A DNA stretch of 64,000 bases from Argentina anserina (Eukaryota > Streptophyta > Magnoliopsida > Rosales > Rosaceae), in NCBI RefSeq assembly GCF_933775445.1, contig NC_065875.1, positions 17,979,555-18,043,554 on the forward strand. Direction: 5' to 3'. A model generated the notes under the pieces. It saw nothing but the letters and a program-made list of their open reading frames with translations. It was not told the DNA's origin and searched no databases. The position numbers and the translations under genes were made by a program. Positions 23,280 through 37,020 of this stretch are shown here, one piece after another. The first letter of the stretch is position 1, and each line of letters starts with the position of its first letter.

Positions 23280-24614
23280 TCAAGTAGGCAGTGGTCCATG
23301 AAAAGTTCTTCCAGATCCAGAGCTGAACATAAACAAAACAGCTATTGCAAGGATCAATAGCAAAAGACACACAACCCGTATTTTGGCCTTCATTGATATA
23401 AGTTCAGCAATCCGGTACCTCTCTTCAGGCACAGTGTGTAAATCCTCTATAACAATCTCAACCAGTGCGTCCAGAAGCTTCTTGGATTTAGCATCCACAC
23501 CAGCAGAGTTCAAGACCTCAGTCCGAGCTTGCTTTAGAAAGCTTGCTACTACCTCAGCCCCCATAGAACCAAACTTAGAGGCATCATTTCCACATGTAGC
23601 AACAGTCCAAGAGGAATGGCTTGACATTGTGGACTCTGAAGATGGAGAGAGATCAGAGGTAAACAAGCTCTCTGTTGAAGGTGAGAGTGCTGGATCTGGC
23701 AGGGTCATCAGAGTCTGAAAGACAAAAACACATAATTAAACTCCCCAACGATTCAGCCAGAAAAATCAAAGTCTCATAAACAAAACAGCAGTATCAGAGA
23801 TAATTACATCTTTCTTCCAAAATTTCTCACTAACAAAAGTGCAGAAATTACAAATGCGTAAAATGCTTTACATAAGCAAGATTTGCAACCTCAAGTATCC
23901 ACAAACTCTTGCAATCATATTGAATCAAATTCTATTTATACCAAAAAAGCACAATCAGATATCTTTTGCAATTGTCTCAGGCATTTCCTCAGTAACAAGA
24001 AAGTGTACACTATGTATGAATCAAAATCGTCACAACAGCAAAACTAGAGCAAAAACATGTAACCCAAAATGAACTGAAATCTCCACAGAATCGCATTCAC
24101 ATGACTCAATAGTATGTTTACACCAAACAGCAGTATCAAATATTATATATATCCTTCTCTTTGAGGCATTTTCTCAGTAACTAAATGTGCCTTAAAAACA
24201 GTTATGAATGCCTCAAAACCTTTACAACAACAACAACACTTAATGAAATGTAACAGAAGCAACAAATCATACAAAGACGGAGGATCAACTTTCAAAAGCG
24301 AGAGTGAAGTTGGAGCTAACCTGAGTGACGTCAGCATCGCGATTGATGTCATCGATCAGAGAAATCAGAGAGATCGGAGAGGAGTCCACCGAGTGCTTGA
24401 CTTGCAGATCTTCGAAGATTGAAGAAAACAAGCTCTTCTTCGGAACCTGTAAGAGTAAGAATGCGATGGAGTGATGAAATTAGGGGTTTGAAATTGAAAA
24501 GGTGAAGCTAGGGATTGGAAGGCTTACGGTCTTCTTGGAGGAGGAGGCGCGATTGGAGAGCTTAGGAGGAAGACGAGCATGGTCCTTGAGTGGGGTTTGG
24601 TACTCCTTCATCAT
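23280..24614 (-). CDS. Tail-anchored membrane protein, KASH-like (ends PLPT)
   Basis: Three exons on the minus strand: 24614-24528, 24446-24321 and 23714-23280. All junctions are GT-AG and in phase, giving 215 residues. The first of two adjacent ATGs was chosen. Residues 1-71 are basic then acidic/Ser-rich, with SLFSSIFEDLQVKHSVDSSPISLI. Residues 72-115 are Ser/Thr-rich. Residues about 118-180 look helical (FLKQARTEVLNSAGVDAKSKKLLDALVEIVIEDL). A single membrane segment lies at about 185-201 (VVCLLLLILAIAVLFMF), then a 14-residue tail ending PLPT. Plant KASH proteins have this plan: a cytoplasmic part, one C-terminal membrane span and a short lumenal tail ending in -PT that binds SUN proteins in the nuclear envelope. 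A small SINE-type KASH protein is my inference. The alternative is a generic tail-anchored ER protein. The gene model is strong; the function is moderate. Confidence 0.8.
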
Positions 24615-26317
24615 TTCTCTCTGCGCCTTCCTTCTCTTTTTGGCGGGAGATGATGATGAAGACGAAGGCTTTGATTTTTGTCACTGTGGAAAATGAGAAA
24701 TTGACCACACTGGCCACTGGGTGACTGGAGTGAACAAAATGGGTTACGTATATAGCCGTAGGGCGGTCGGTTATTTTTCACTCGGGCCACACCAATAAGG
24801 GGTAATCTTGTCTTGATCATTGAAACTTGTAACAATGCGTCTAATACTATTTGATCTATCCTTTTACGGAAGCAAATTTGCCCTCACCGCCCGTTATATG
24901 TTTATTCATGTCCACTGTTTAGATAAAAATCACGTATTTTTTGTATTTAATATAGTTATATTATAGTTAATTTCTAAATTTTTTAAATTAATTATTAATT
25001 TATTTTTACCACGTGTCTTTTACTAGCTCGATAAATTATCTAGAGAAGTTGAGGCACGGGGCTTATATATTGGAGTTGCTCTCAAACTGGCTATTAATCG
25101 ATGTTACTAATAATTGATGTGTTATATATGATTGGTGAAAGCTTATATTTATATCTCATGTTAATATTGACATTGAACATTAAGCAATTGAACAAATTAC
25201 TCCTATACGTGTCTAAAACCCTGCTACTGTAAGCTGCCAAGCACTTGCAGTCCTCTCATTTATATATACGTCTGTTTGACTGTTTCTATCGAGTTAATCC
25301 TCGTGACTTAGGATATAAATATGACCTTGCACGCAATTCTTCATCCATGACTCCTAGAATTTAATTTGGACAAAATTTCACATATAGGAATGGCTAGGAT
25401 ATATAAATAACAGAATTGCACCACATTAATTGCAATGGCTGGAACTGCCCTATTGTACCTTTTGATCGAGCTACATGAGAACACAAGACACATAAAATGA
25501 GGAATTATTGGACGATATCACTTAAGTGACTTAACTAATGATACGAGGGTTGGTATACCCTATAATTTTCATTACTTAAAATGGAAGAAATTGTCCTTAT
25601 ACAATATTGCATCCATATATGGGTTTAGTAGTCACAATTCACTACATTACTCGAGGGTACGTAATCTCCTGACATAACTTAAGGACATAAAATATAATTA
25701 CTTGTAAAGAATTATAGAATCTTTATAGAACTTGGAAACTTAATATTCCTATCTAGACTTAATTGGAATATCCATGATTCATCAGGATTTCTTTTTATGA
25801 AGGGATCGATCGATGGAGATCATCAGCTTCTACATATATCACCTGGCCTGCGAGTTACAAGTCGTCACTTATTATTTAATTATGTTATTCTAGCATGTGT
25901 GATTATGCACGTTTGTTTGTTTGTTTAATGCAAACAATTGGTATTAAAGCATCTCATATGCACGTAACTTGAAATCAAACTTCCTTCTTGAACTAAAAGA
26001 ATCGAAGTTTGTTGAGTTCGTAAGTTTGATTTATATATGTACATACGAAATGCTCTGATACCACTTGTTAGCATTAAATTTACATATACATAGTCAAACA
26101 CATGCTATAGACACAAATTAAGTATTGGAAAAGGCTAGAAACCTGATTTACTGATTATGTGAATGCCATCAAGACAAGTAGTATCAACAACAAATTGAGG
26201 ATCAGCGCGCACACTCTGAAACCAAGCTAAGCCTCCGAGAGGTGTGTGGCAATTATGCCTTCTTCTCTTTATAATCGAGCACTGAAGCCCCCATTTACTT
26301 TGTGTATATATATATAT
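24615..26317. other. Upstream region of the KASH-like gene and intergenic sequence
   Basis: It contains the 5' UTR and presumed promoter of the minus-strand gene (about 24615-24900), then AT-rich sequence. At about 26054-26067 GCTCTGATACCA occurs, the complement of the initiator-Met primer site, followed shortly by TGTTAGCATT. This may be the relic of a small minus-strand LTR element, but no matching second repeat was found. Confidence 0.4.
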
Positions 26318-26817
26318 AGTCTCTATCCAGAGTGAAGCTTCATTCTGAAATTACAGAGTGAAGTTTCAATTTTGGCACACTTTTCGGTCAATTGTTTTCA
26401 CCATAAGCGATTTAATATTTAGATACGCTATTCAAGATCATCTCTACAAAATTTCATCTAATTCGGACATCGTTAAGGTATTGAAATTAGATTAAATTAA
26501 TGAGCTATTAAAACTGTTCAACGTGAACCATTCGTGTAAATCTCAATTTTGAATGCTCAAACCATTGTCAAATTGGATGAAACTTTGTAGAGATGATCTT
26601 GAATAACATACCTAAATATTGAATCACTTATGGTGAAAAATTTGATCGAAAAAACTAAAAGCCCATACAAAATGAGCCCTAGGAAAGCCTGACGGAGCAA
26701 TGCCGCGTGGAGGTAGAAGGCATTCAAGACCAAATGGAACGTTTTATACGAAAGTGTGCCAAAATTGGAACTTCACTCTGTAATTTCAGAGTGAAGCTCC
26801 ATTCTAGGTAGGGACTG
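26318..26817. mobile_element. Foldback MITE inserted in (TA)n
   Basis: About 500 bp with terminal inverted repeats of at least 65 bp. The left end holds AGAGTGAAGCTTCATTCTG and the right end is its complement ending GGTAGGGACT; CAATTTTGGCACAC is shared by both arms. Inverted pairing continues inward (ATCATCTCTACAAA against TTTGTAGAGATGAT). Both sides are (TA)n microsatellite. No coding capacity. Confidence 0.88.
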
Positions 26818-26835
26818 TATATATATATATATATA

Positions 26836-27209
26836 GGCCGGATCAGGAGCAGACATCTGCAGTGCACTAAAAGTGTGGATGTCGGCGCTTTCACTAGAAT
26901 CCAACCACCCAACGACGTTTCTCTTGCCGAACCAAGCCCAGGATCATCCCCAATGACGTCGCTAAGAAGATGCGGGCCACAAAGATCAAGCTCGAAGGTC
27001 TGAGGAGCTAACTCATTGGAAAAATTCATATCCGATCAACGCCAACTGCAAATCGGCAACCAGTGACTTCTCCAACAAGCAGAAGCTCCAAATCGTGACC
27101 CGAGCTTTGTTTGGCAAAAGAAGAGTCGTTGCCGGCGCTGGATTCCGGTGAAAAGCATGAACGTCCGCACCTTTAGGGGTGCGGACGTCCTCTCTCGATC
27201 ATTTTCGTG
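26836..27209. mobile_element. Second (TA)n-flanked inverted-repeat element
   Basis: About 374 bp between two (TA)n tracts. The ends pair imperfectly over about 60 bp: GATCAGGAGCAGACATCTGC at the left against the complement of GGACGTCCTCTCTCGATC at the right. It shares GGTGCGGACGTCC near its right terminus with the foldback element at 39147-39490, so the two are probably related. Confidence 0.65.
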
Positions 27210-27422
27210 TATATATATATATATAGTTGGCCGCGCCGATCAGTTCATAGAAATAAGCAAATTAAGGTGCAATTAATTGTTAGTTTGCATGTTACCGGTT
27301 GTTTTCATGATTCTCTCAGATGAATGAGGCATGCATATGCAGGCTAAATTCCAACGTGCAAAGGTGAGAGTTGCTAGCTGAACACGTAATTTTTAGATAA
27401 TACGCTTCTAGTTTACCCAGGG

Positions 27423-27456
<34 letters not shown>

Positions 27457-28428
27457 GATAATAGCTGAGCAAGAGCAGCTAGGATGGTCAAAAGGATGAG
27501 ACATTAGCCTGTTAATTTCCTCGCAAATCAATTGTGGCCGGCAATTATACATCAGTGAGTGCATGCTAATGATGCTATGCCAAGAACAGAAGAAGTAATT
27601 AGTCTAATGAAGAAAATTATGCCTGATTGATCAATTCATATCTTCCAAATTGAGTGGTACAGCAAAATATACAGATTAAAGAAGACTAAGCATTTATCAG
27701 TTGATTTCATGTAAACTGTACAAAACATTGAATAGCAGCACAGATATATTGAATACCATGTACAGATATTTTTATATCATCAGTTTCATGTGCACACATT
27801 AGTGGATTGGACAATATCAGTTTCAGGTTAACATGTACCTCTTGCTTTTGAATGTTCAAGCTGTTGGAGTTGAATATCAGTACAGATATTTTGATATCGT
27901 ATTAAATCAATTAAATTACCATAATTATTGATCATAATCATAGTCTCGCTTTTTAAAGTGCCCTTAGCCTCTCCACCGGCGACAGATATGGTGTCATATA
28001 TGGCGTCATTGGCGTGCTACCTCCATTTCATACATGCTCAGATCAATCTGATCTATCAGTGTATCTTAATTTTCTTCAACAGAAACATTTCCTAGTTAGG
28101 TCTCTAGATTCACAATGCGTGTGTACGTAAATTAAAGACTAATTAAAAATTGGATATATACAATTAGTGCCGATCTATATGAATATGTTTTAGTAAGATT
28201 GACTTGTTTCCAGGTACAAATAGAGTGATAGCAAGGTATTTTCTATCATAATTCGTTAATTGTTGTAAACATGTATTGTTGGCCTCCCCATTTCTTCGAT
28301 CGATTACATATCATTTCGATCACCTCGTTCATGCCATACAGAAAAGCTACTGCTTACGTACTAATTAATCATCGGCTCATTGCTAGACAAAGACTCGGTC
28401 TCTAGTTTCCGGCCATCTAATCTCTCTG
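27210..28428. other. Intergenic, AT-rich
   Basis: A long (TA)n run lies at about 27426-27454. From about 27960 to 28140 there is weak similarity to the region upstream of gene C (TCCTAGTTAGGTCTCTAGATTCAC against TCCTAATCGGTCTCCGGATTCAC), perhaps an old promoter relic. No coding region found. Confidence 0.35.
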
Positions 28429-29865
28429 ATATATGTAACGACCCCAAAATTTCGAGCTTAAAAACTCAAAATTTTAAAGTCGTTAAACACAATAATCTCA
28501 ATAAAAATCGAAATCATTCAAGTGCACAGCGGATCATCAATGAGTTATCAATACAACTCAGAAAACCAATTATTACAACCCAATTTATAATTTACATTAC
28601 ATAAGTTGGAATGTAATAATCCTCACAATCTCTCACAAAATAGCCACACAAAATCCTCACGCAAGCTGGAGGTAAATCTCTTCAAGTCCTCTGAGCGGTC
28701 CGTCAATTCTCGCTAATCTACACCTGCGGAGTCATCCACTACACCATCGAATTGGTGCACCGGGATTGTAAACACAAACCCGGTAAGCTTTACAGCTCGT
28801 ATGAGTAAAATACTAAAATAACTCTCGTCTCATAAAAGACACAACTCCACATCAACACAGTATAATGAAAATCATGAGAAAACGAGCAACCCATCTGGTT
28901 ACTCTAATACTTTCACAAAATGGTAACTAATGAGCGCTGGTACACGTCTGTTACCCCTCACTTAGTATACCGCTGATGTTGGGTAACCACCCGCCACCCA
29001 ACATCCAAAACAAGCTGAGTACCCATGATCAGATAACCACCCGTTACCTCATGCAGTACTATGGCAGACAGACTAGAGCTCTAACTGTATCGTAACTTTC
29101 GCCCGGCCAAAGGCTAGGTTCCGACTTGCCGAACATGTACAATAATCTCACATCATATTGTACCACACATCACGTCCGAAGACAAATCACAATATTTCAC
29201 ATTCTTCGTGATAAAATCATGTACAATAATCACACATCATATTGTACGTTTTAAAACTTTCACGATATATCCACAATAAAAATCATAACAGTATATTATA
29301 TAGCAAACTATATATATTCGTATTTATTTACCATTTATACAATATATACATAGTCCACTATATCCTATACATGTCATATTTCATGAACACCTGAAAAATT
29401 ATGTACGATAATCTCACATCATATCGTACCATTGAAATCACATACACATGCACAATTTTTCTGTCACCGAAATGACTTTTCAAATGAATTAATAACAGTA
29501 AGTAATTTAATGAACTATATATATATATGTACTTATTACCATTATACTGTATATATGTAGCTCACTAAATTATATACATGTTGTAATTCATTTAATAAAC
29601 ACACTTGCAAAAATGTTGAATCACCGCGAGGGTAGATTCATAATTCCGTGAGATTTTACTCACCTTATTGACTCGAGCGTAATTCCACAATTCGCGATGC
29701 TAATTCCTTTCCTCGATTTAACGATCACCTTAAAAGAATAAGAAAAGAATTTAGAATCGTTTCGTAAACCTTTAAATGCCAAAACAGTAATATACGGTTA
29801 CTGTTCAGCAATTTTGGTTTATACGAAGTTACTGTTCACTACTCAATTAATACGTATTTCTGTAC

Positions 29866-30155
29866 GTATAAATATTATATACGTATTTCTGTACGTATAA
29901 ATATTAAATACGTATTACTGTACGTATAAATATTAATACGTATTTCTGTACGTATAAATATTAATACGTATTTCTATACGTATAAATATTAATACGTATT
30001 TCTGTACGTATAAATATTAATACGTATTACTGTACGTATAAATATTAAATACGTATTTCTGTACGTATAAATATTAAATACGTATTTCTGTACGTATAAA
30101 TATTAATACGTATTTCTGTACGTATAAATATTAATACGTATTTCTGTACGTATAC
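29866..30155. repeat. LTR minisatellite, about 11 units
   Basis: The 28-29-bp unit TACGTATTTCTGTACGTATAAATATTAA(A) is tandemly repeated about 11 times. The other LTR of the same element has about 13 units (36660-37020); this accounts for the 57-bp length difference. The unit contains the near-palindrome TACGTATxxxTGTACGTATA. Confidence 0.93.
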
Positions 30156-31471
30156 GTACGATTTAATGTAAATACAAATTCAGTAAATAAAATTTACTAA
30201 ATTACCCTTTTTACAATTTACTTTTTACATTTACCGAAAGTAAATTATAATTACATTTACCGTAGGTAAAACTTAATTACATTTACCATACGTAAATAAA
30301 ATTTACATTTACATTTACCGTTACACAGTAAATTACCAAAATACCCTTTCAGTCGAAACTATTTACTCCGCCTCACACGGCGGCGCGTGTGGCACACGCG
30401 CCACCTCCGGCCGGCAGCGCGTGGGGCCCACGCGCCGAGCCCAAAACCGGCGCGTGTGGCGCCACCACCACCCCAAAACCGTCCTCCTTTCTCCCCTCTT
30501 CCTCCCTCCGCTCCTAAGCAGCCCCTACACCACCCCACGCCTCCCCACGCGCCGCCTAAAGCGGCGGTATTCCTAAAATTCCTCCTCCTCCGATTCTCAC
30601 TCCACAATCATTCTAAACTATCCCAAATTCAACATCAAACACTCAAAACCAAACAACACATCCATTAATACCTTGATCGAAGTTTGAATCTCCGATTTGG
30701 TCTCGGGAGGGCTTGGATCGTCGATGGTCTCCAAGATGAAGGCAGGGAGCACCAAGCGAGGATCGGCGTAGAGAAGTCCTCCTCCGTGCTCGTGCTTCGT
30801 CGGGGGTGCGCTTAGGATGCGGACGTCTCTTCTGCCGAGTCCAAGGTCGGGTGGAGCTCCGGTGCTGTGTGAACGGCGTGTCGAGCTTGGGGTCGGTAGA
30901 GAAGGGTCGCGTGATGCTTCCTAGATAGGCGGTGGGCGACACGGTGGAGCGGTGAGGGAGATCGGCGTGCGTTTTCTGAGGAGGGGAGGGTGAGTCGGGG
31001 AAGGAGAGAAAAACCCGAGAGAGGGAGAGAGAAGAGAGAGCGGCGGGGTGAGAGAGAAGAGAGAGAAAGGGTTTCTGATTATGGAAACCCTAATCTCATA
31101 ATTATCTATTTATACTAGTTTCCAAATCGGAAACTAAGTTCCGACGTTAATAACTTTTACCTCCGACGTCCGATTCGAACGCGTCACATATCCACGAACT
31201 CGTATCGACGAGCTCTACAACTTCCGTGAAGAAAGTTTTCCCAACCGAGCGACGAAATAAAAGTCGATAAATTCGTTCGGAAACGTAACGTTTTCTTATT
31301 AAACGTTCTCGGAACGTTTCCGTTCCCGTTTCGTAACGTTTGCAAGTAATCATATTCGGTTTAGATCAAACTTCACAACTTAATAGAATTTAATTCAATT
31401 CAAATATCGTTTGAAAACGAGGGTTATTACAATCTACCCCCCTTAAAGGAATTTCGTCCCGAAATTCGAGT

Positions 31472-32205
31472 TCACTCGACAAACAACTGTGGATATCTGG
31501 TCATCATGTCCGACTCTAGCTCCCATGATGCATCACCCTCATCATGGTGACTCCACAACACTTTGACTAGCCCAACTTCCCTCCTCCGAAGCTTCTTTGT
31601 GGATCTATCCAGGATACGAACCGGTTCGACCACAAATGTAGCATTTTCCTTCACCTCAATGGTGCTATGATCAATCACATGTGACTCATCTGGTACATAC
31701 TTCCTCAACATGGAAATGTGGAAGACATTGTGAACACCCGACATACTAGTAGGCAAGGCTAGTCGATAAGCTAGTTCGCCCACCTTCTCAAGTATCTCAA
31801 AGGGCCCAACGTACCTCGGTGCCAACTTTCCTTTCTTGCCGAATCTCACTACACCTCTCATAGGCGAAACTTTCAAGAACACATGATCACCGACCTCAAA
31901 TTCCACATGACTCCTCTTCAGGTCTGCATAGCTCTTCTGTCTACTCTGAGCGGTCCGGATTCTATCCCGGATGATCGAGATCTTTTCTGTGGTTTCCTGA
32001 ACCACCTTTGGACCCATCAGTGCCTCATCACCAACTTCGACCCAACAGATCGAAGATCGACATGGTCTACCATAAAGAGCCTCATAAGGTGCCATGCCAA
32101 TGCTAGAATGGTAACTGTTGTTGTAGGTAAACTCAATCAATCTCACATGATTTCACAGCTACATTAAAATCCAGCATACCAGCTCTCAACCTATCTTCCG
32201 TTACC
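31472..32205 (-). pseudogene. Gypsy integrase C-terminal remnant
   Basis: The frame is open from 32146 to 31472 (224 residues). It starts inside the integrase core at MRLIEFTYNNSYHSSIGMAP, runs through GPFEILEKVGELAYRL and ends SWELESDMMTRYPQLFVE, like the C-terminus of the 11150-12451 protein. It retains FEVGDHVFLKVSPMRGVV and the ISMLRKYVPDE segment that is damaged in the other element. Recognisable homology fades at about 32205, and the catalytic residues are absent, so it cannot integrate DNA. Its open frame next to the 3' LTR may reflect youth or cis-acting sequence rather than protein function. Confidence 0.85.
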
Positions 32206-34050
32206 TCAAACTTCCTCCATCAGACAATCTGTCACAAGTCATAACAATCATAGTCGAATGTGAGCTACTCAAAATATAATCATCCTCCCGAAACATAATG
32301 ATGTTTTCAGCATGGAGGCGTCGACGCCCTCTTTTGTCTAGTTCACCACTCTCTTGCGATTTGACAGACTATACTCACGTCATGAGTTAGCTCCTACCAC
32401 TAAGCATGGTCAAAACTCTCAACATCTAACATGAGTCAAATCAATGATTAACACATGCCTACTACTTTCATCACACATAGTGGTTTTCAAATAAACGTGC
32501 TTTATCACGACAATATCTTCATGACTTCACCACAATGCATCGCTAGAATAACGAACCTACCATTCCTTCCAATCAACAAAATAATCTCCTTTCATGATCA
32601 TCTTATTATAACCATAAAAAGTTGTCGTGCATGATACCCACTCAAGTACCATATTTGTATCGGCAACACGATAAAGAAATCTTAACTCATTGAGTTCACA
32701 ACCACCACAGAACACCACATTGGATTAAGAATTACTCTAAAAAAAAATTTCACCAGAGAATCGACTAATATACGCACAAGGCAGTAGAGAACCTCTACCG
32801 CCACCACAAGAGTGACGCATCACGCATCCCATCACACTCACCAAAACTTACCGTCGAAAATTAATTACAGCTTCCTGCTTCCATGAGTGGTATGCCACAA
32901 TTTGGGGTTCAAACAAAGAATATATTTATCTCCCAACGGTGGAACATGAAAAATTAGGTGAACTTTACAGCGCAAAATCCAACACGACCACAACCGAGAT
33001 ATACTTTACCCCTGGTTCATACATGCCTCAAATGCATGACATACGGTCCCACACAAATGCCCCAGTGCATCATCTAAGATATTGGTTCCTCCCACCGTTG
33101 CAGTGCTAATAAGTTTTGCAATTAATTCAACAACAGAAGCTGGTTATTGGGTCTATTGTCTCCTCCAAAATCAACCCAAAAATGGTTGCTACACCACCAC
33201 TCTAAACAGTTGTTTCTTTACTTTCATTAAGAACTTTCATGGCCGACACATTCGGCCAACATAACTTCTCTGCGAACAGTAATATAATTGATTACTCTTT
33301 ATCGTAGAATTATCCCCTGTTGAACACTTCAGTCAACTTCACCTTATCCAACAATAAAAATCTGATGCATAGAAGGAAGAAGGGCATCTAAGTCTTCCCA
33401 TACTAACACCACTTGCACTTGAAAAGAAAATTTAGTCCCCAACCATTTCTTTACCAGTTAGACGGTATTTGTCACGACCAAATCGTTAAAACATCATTAA
33501 GCTAAGGTCATCTCATACCTTAACTTCGATAGAGTCACTTCACCGCCATTGCGTCTCATTTGGACCTGTGGCATTGTGAAGTTCCAATCCCCAACACCAA
33601 AATATTTAAATCCTGAAAGATCGGCATTCTCAATTAAATGCTCATCTAGCAAAATAATTAATTCATATCGCCACATTGAGATTTCTCCATCACCTTATAT
33701 TTCTCGCTTAGCCAAGAACAATGCGTAACATCAATTGTCTATAGTAGAACCAAAACAAGTTTGGAATGTCACGTCGACAAAAAGTGAATCTCAATTCAAT
33801 AATTGTATTACCACTTTATGGACGTATCATACGCCCTACCACTCTGTTACCAATAGCGTTAGAGATGCTAGTCACGAAAATTTTCGTTAACCACCTCCAA
33901 CCTATGGTCTCCACATCTCTAGATTAGTTGCATAACTAAAATCTAGTCCTCAACATTTAAACACTGAACATCCCTCAACATAGGGTCAACGCTCTCCATC
34001 AAGTCTCCTTGACAGTTCTCTGTCCTGATAGGAAACTATATACTCAAACC
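32206..34050. other. Interior of the non-autonomous Gypsy element, no recognisable coding
   Basis: This sits where reverse transcriptase, RNase H and most of integrase would be. No conserved motif or long frame is seen on either strand. It is either replaced filler or gag-pol decayed beyond recognition by eye. Confidence 0.5.
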
Positions 34051-34059
34051 TGTTAGCAT

Positions 34060-34965
34060 TCCAGTATCTGGATCGCATGTCAAACTCAGAGAGTATTGTA
34101 GCCTCTCTAAACTGATCACGCCAGTCATTAAGTCTTTGAATTCATTTGTCCCATCCATACGGCGTCTTCGTTATAGGTGCTATAACACTGTATCTCCGGA
34201 AACGTCTCACTTTACTCAGACATCACAACGATGTTTGTGATAGCTACTTCAGATCCCCATACTCAACATATGCTATGACTCAAACTCTCATGGCATTATC
34301 CGACTCGAGTCAGAGATACGAAACTCTGGTTTCCTGAGTCTACGAAAGAACCCACCATGTCAAAACAATCAATCACCGCGTATTGCAGCCTCAACCAATC
34401 GATTCCTCAGATCACCTTATCACCGAGTACTGCGGCCTCAACCAATCGATCCCTCAGATCACATCACAGTGTGGTCCGGAATCACTATCAAGTAAGCAGA
34501 GAACTCTTTACTTCCGATCATAAGAGGATAAGCCTTTCATTGTCTCCAATTTCGAGGAACACTCCAAAAGTGAAATGACACATAAAGAGTTTCCCATAGG
34601 CGTAGGAATCACTCCTAACCCCTCCACTGCCAACTGTCAATAAATGAATATGGCTATCATCCTCTTTTCTAACTCAGAGTACTCAATCATCACCACGTAG
34701 GTCCCAATACTCCGAACCAATGGTCCGCTACCATATGATCCAAGCGTCATGAAATGGCAGCACTAGCAGCTCACTCATGTCCTTGATCAACCTCAACACA
34801 CGACTATCGTCTCTAACGATAGCAACAAGATCAACTTGTCTTTCCAGTGGAGCAGCCTACTCAAAAGGTTCTCCACTTTGCGGACTCGGTCTGCAGCCCT
34901 AACTCGGCCTCGACCTCTCGTCTGTCCTCGGTCCTGTCCACGGCCATTTTCCAATTTCATCACCA
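34060..34965 (-). pseudogene. Decayed gag-protease remnant of the young Gypsy element
   Basis: Short stretches align with the gag-protease part of the other Gypsy element. Near 34140-34260 they match its 13890-14070. Near 34350-34620 they match the 14160-14400 protease flank, with an internal tandem repeat of the CAACCAATCGATxCCTCAGATCAC unit. Near 34725-34950 they match the gag start at 15290-15510. Frames are broken throughout. This ancient decay contrasts with the near-identical LTRs. Confidence 0.75.
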
Positions 34966-36659
34966 TTCAACAATCAACACTCAGTCATACATGTGAAGTC
35001 TCGAATTCGACAAAATAGATCCAACCAATATCAATCATGAAATTTCAGAAGAAGGTGAATCATCGGAGTATCGTCACAATACTCTCTACATGACCAAACC
35101 ATAAGGTATGGCTCCTAACACTCTCGCGTACCCGACAACATATCAATACCGGGGAGTATGTGATGGGAGCCCGCCTGCAGTCGGATCATCGCTCCCGGAT
35201 GGTATAGATAATCGCCAAATACGCACTTAGGCTCTGATACCAACTGTAACGACCCCAAAATTTCGAGCTTAAAAACTCAAAATTCTAAAGTCGTTAAACA
35301 CAATAATCTCAATAAAAATCGAAATCATTCAAGTGCACAGCGGATCATCAATGAGTTATCAATACAACTCAGAAAACCAATTATTACAACCCAATTTATA
35401 ATTTACATTACATAAGTTGGAATGTAATAATCCTCACAATCTCTCACAAAATAGCCACACAAAATCCTCACGCAAGCTGGAGGTAAATCTCTTCAAGTCC
35501 TCTGAGCGGTCCGTCAATTCTCGCTAATCTACACCTGCGGAGTCATCCACTACACCATCGAATTGGTGCACCGGGATTGTAAACACAAACCCGGTAAGCT
35601 TTACAGCTCGTATGAGTAAAATACTAAAATAACTCTCGTCTCATAAAAGACACAACTCCACATCAACACAGTATAATGAAAATCATGAGAAAACGAGCAA
35701 CCCATCTGGTTACTCTAATACTTTCACAAAATGGTAACTAATGAGCGCTGGTACACGTCTGTTACCCCTCACTTAGTATACCGCTGATGTTGGGTAACCA
35801 CCCGCCACCCAACATCCAAAACAAGCTGAGTACCCATGATCAGATAACCACCCGTTACCTCATGCAGTACTATGGCAGACAGACTAGAGCTCTAACTGTA
35901 TCGTAACTTTCGCCCGGCCAAAGGCTAGGTTCCGACTTGCCGAACATGTACAATAATCTCACATCATATTGTACCACACATCACGTCCGAAGACAAATCA
36001 CAATATTTCACATTCTTCGTGATAAAATCATGTACAATAATCACACATCATATTGTACGTTTTAAAACTTTCACGATATATCCACAATAAAAATCATAAC
36101 AGTATATTATATAGCAAACTATATATATTCGTATTTATTTACCATTTATACAATATATACATAGTCCACTATATCCTATACATGTCATATTTCATGAACA
36201 CCTGAAAAATTATGTACGATAATCTCACATCATATCGTACCATTGAAATCACATACACATGCACAATTTTTCTGTCACCGAAATGACTTTTCAAATGAAT
36301 TAATAACAGTAAGTAATTTAATGAACTATATATATATATGTACTTATTACCATTATACTGTATATATGTAGCTCACTAAATTATATACATGTTGTAATTC
36401 ATTTAATAAACACACTTGCAAAAATGTTGAATCACCGCGAGGGTAGATTCATAATTCCGTGAGATTTTACTCACCTTATTGACTCGAGCGTAATTCCACA
36501 ATTCGCGATGCTAATTCCTTTCCTCGATTTAACGATCACCTTAAAAGAATAAGAAAAGAATTTAGAATCGTTTCGTAAACCTTTAAATGCCAAAACAGTA
36601 ATATACGGTTACTGTTCAGCAATTTTGGTTTATACGAAGTTACTGTTCACTACTCAATT

Positions 36660-37020
36660 AATACGTATTTCTGTACGTATAAATATTATATACGTATTTC
36701 TGTACGTATAAATATTAAATACGTATTTCTGTACGTATAAATATTATATACGTATTTCTGTACGTATAAATATTAATACGTATTTCTGTACGTATAAATA
36801 TTAATACGTATTTCTGTACGTATAAATATTAATACGTATTTCTGTACGTATAAATATTAATACGTATTTCTGTACGTATAAATATGAAATACGTATTACT
36901 GTACGTATAAATATTAAATACGTATTTCTGTACGTATAAATATTAATACGTATTTCTGTATGTATAAATATTAATACGTATTTCTGTACGTATAAATATT
37001 AATACGTATTTCTGTACGTA
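36660..37020. repeat. LTR minisatellite, about 13 units
   Basis: Same 28-29-bp unit as in the left LTR, with about two extra copies and a few variant units (for example one with AATATGAAA). Confidence 0.93.

Noticed and set aside
26053..26068. Initiator-Met primer-site complement suggesting another LTR element
   Set aside because: Only one candidate end (TGTTAGCATT) was seen; no second repeat or target duplication could be found, so no element was called.
29866..30155. CRISPR-like regular repeat array
   Set aside because: Units are directly adjacent with no unique spacers, and the sequence is a plant LTR minisatellite.
30359..30942. Arg/Gly/Pro-rich open frames on both strands, repeated exactly at 37227-37810
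   Set aside because: They lie in the GC-rich leader-like part of the two LTRs of one element, overlap on both strands and lack any motif. They are duplicated only because the LTR is.
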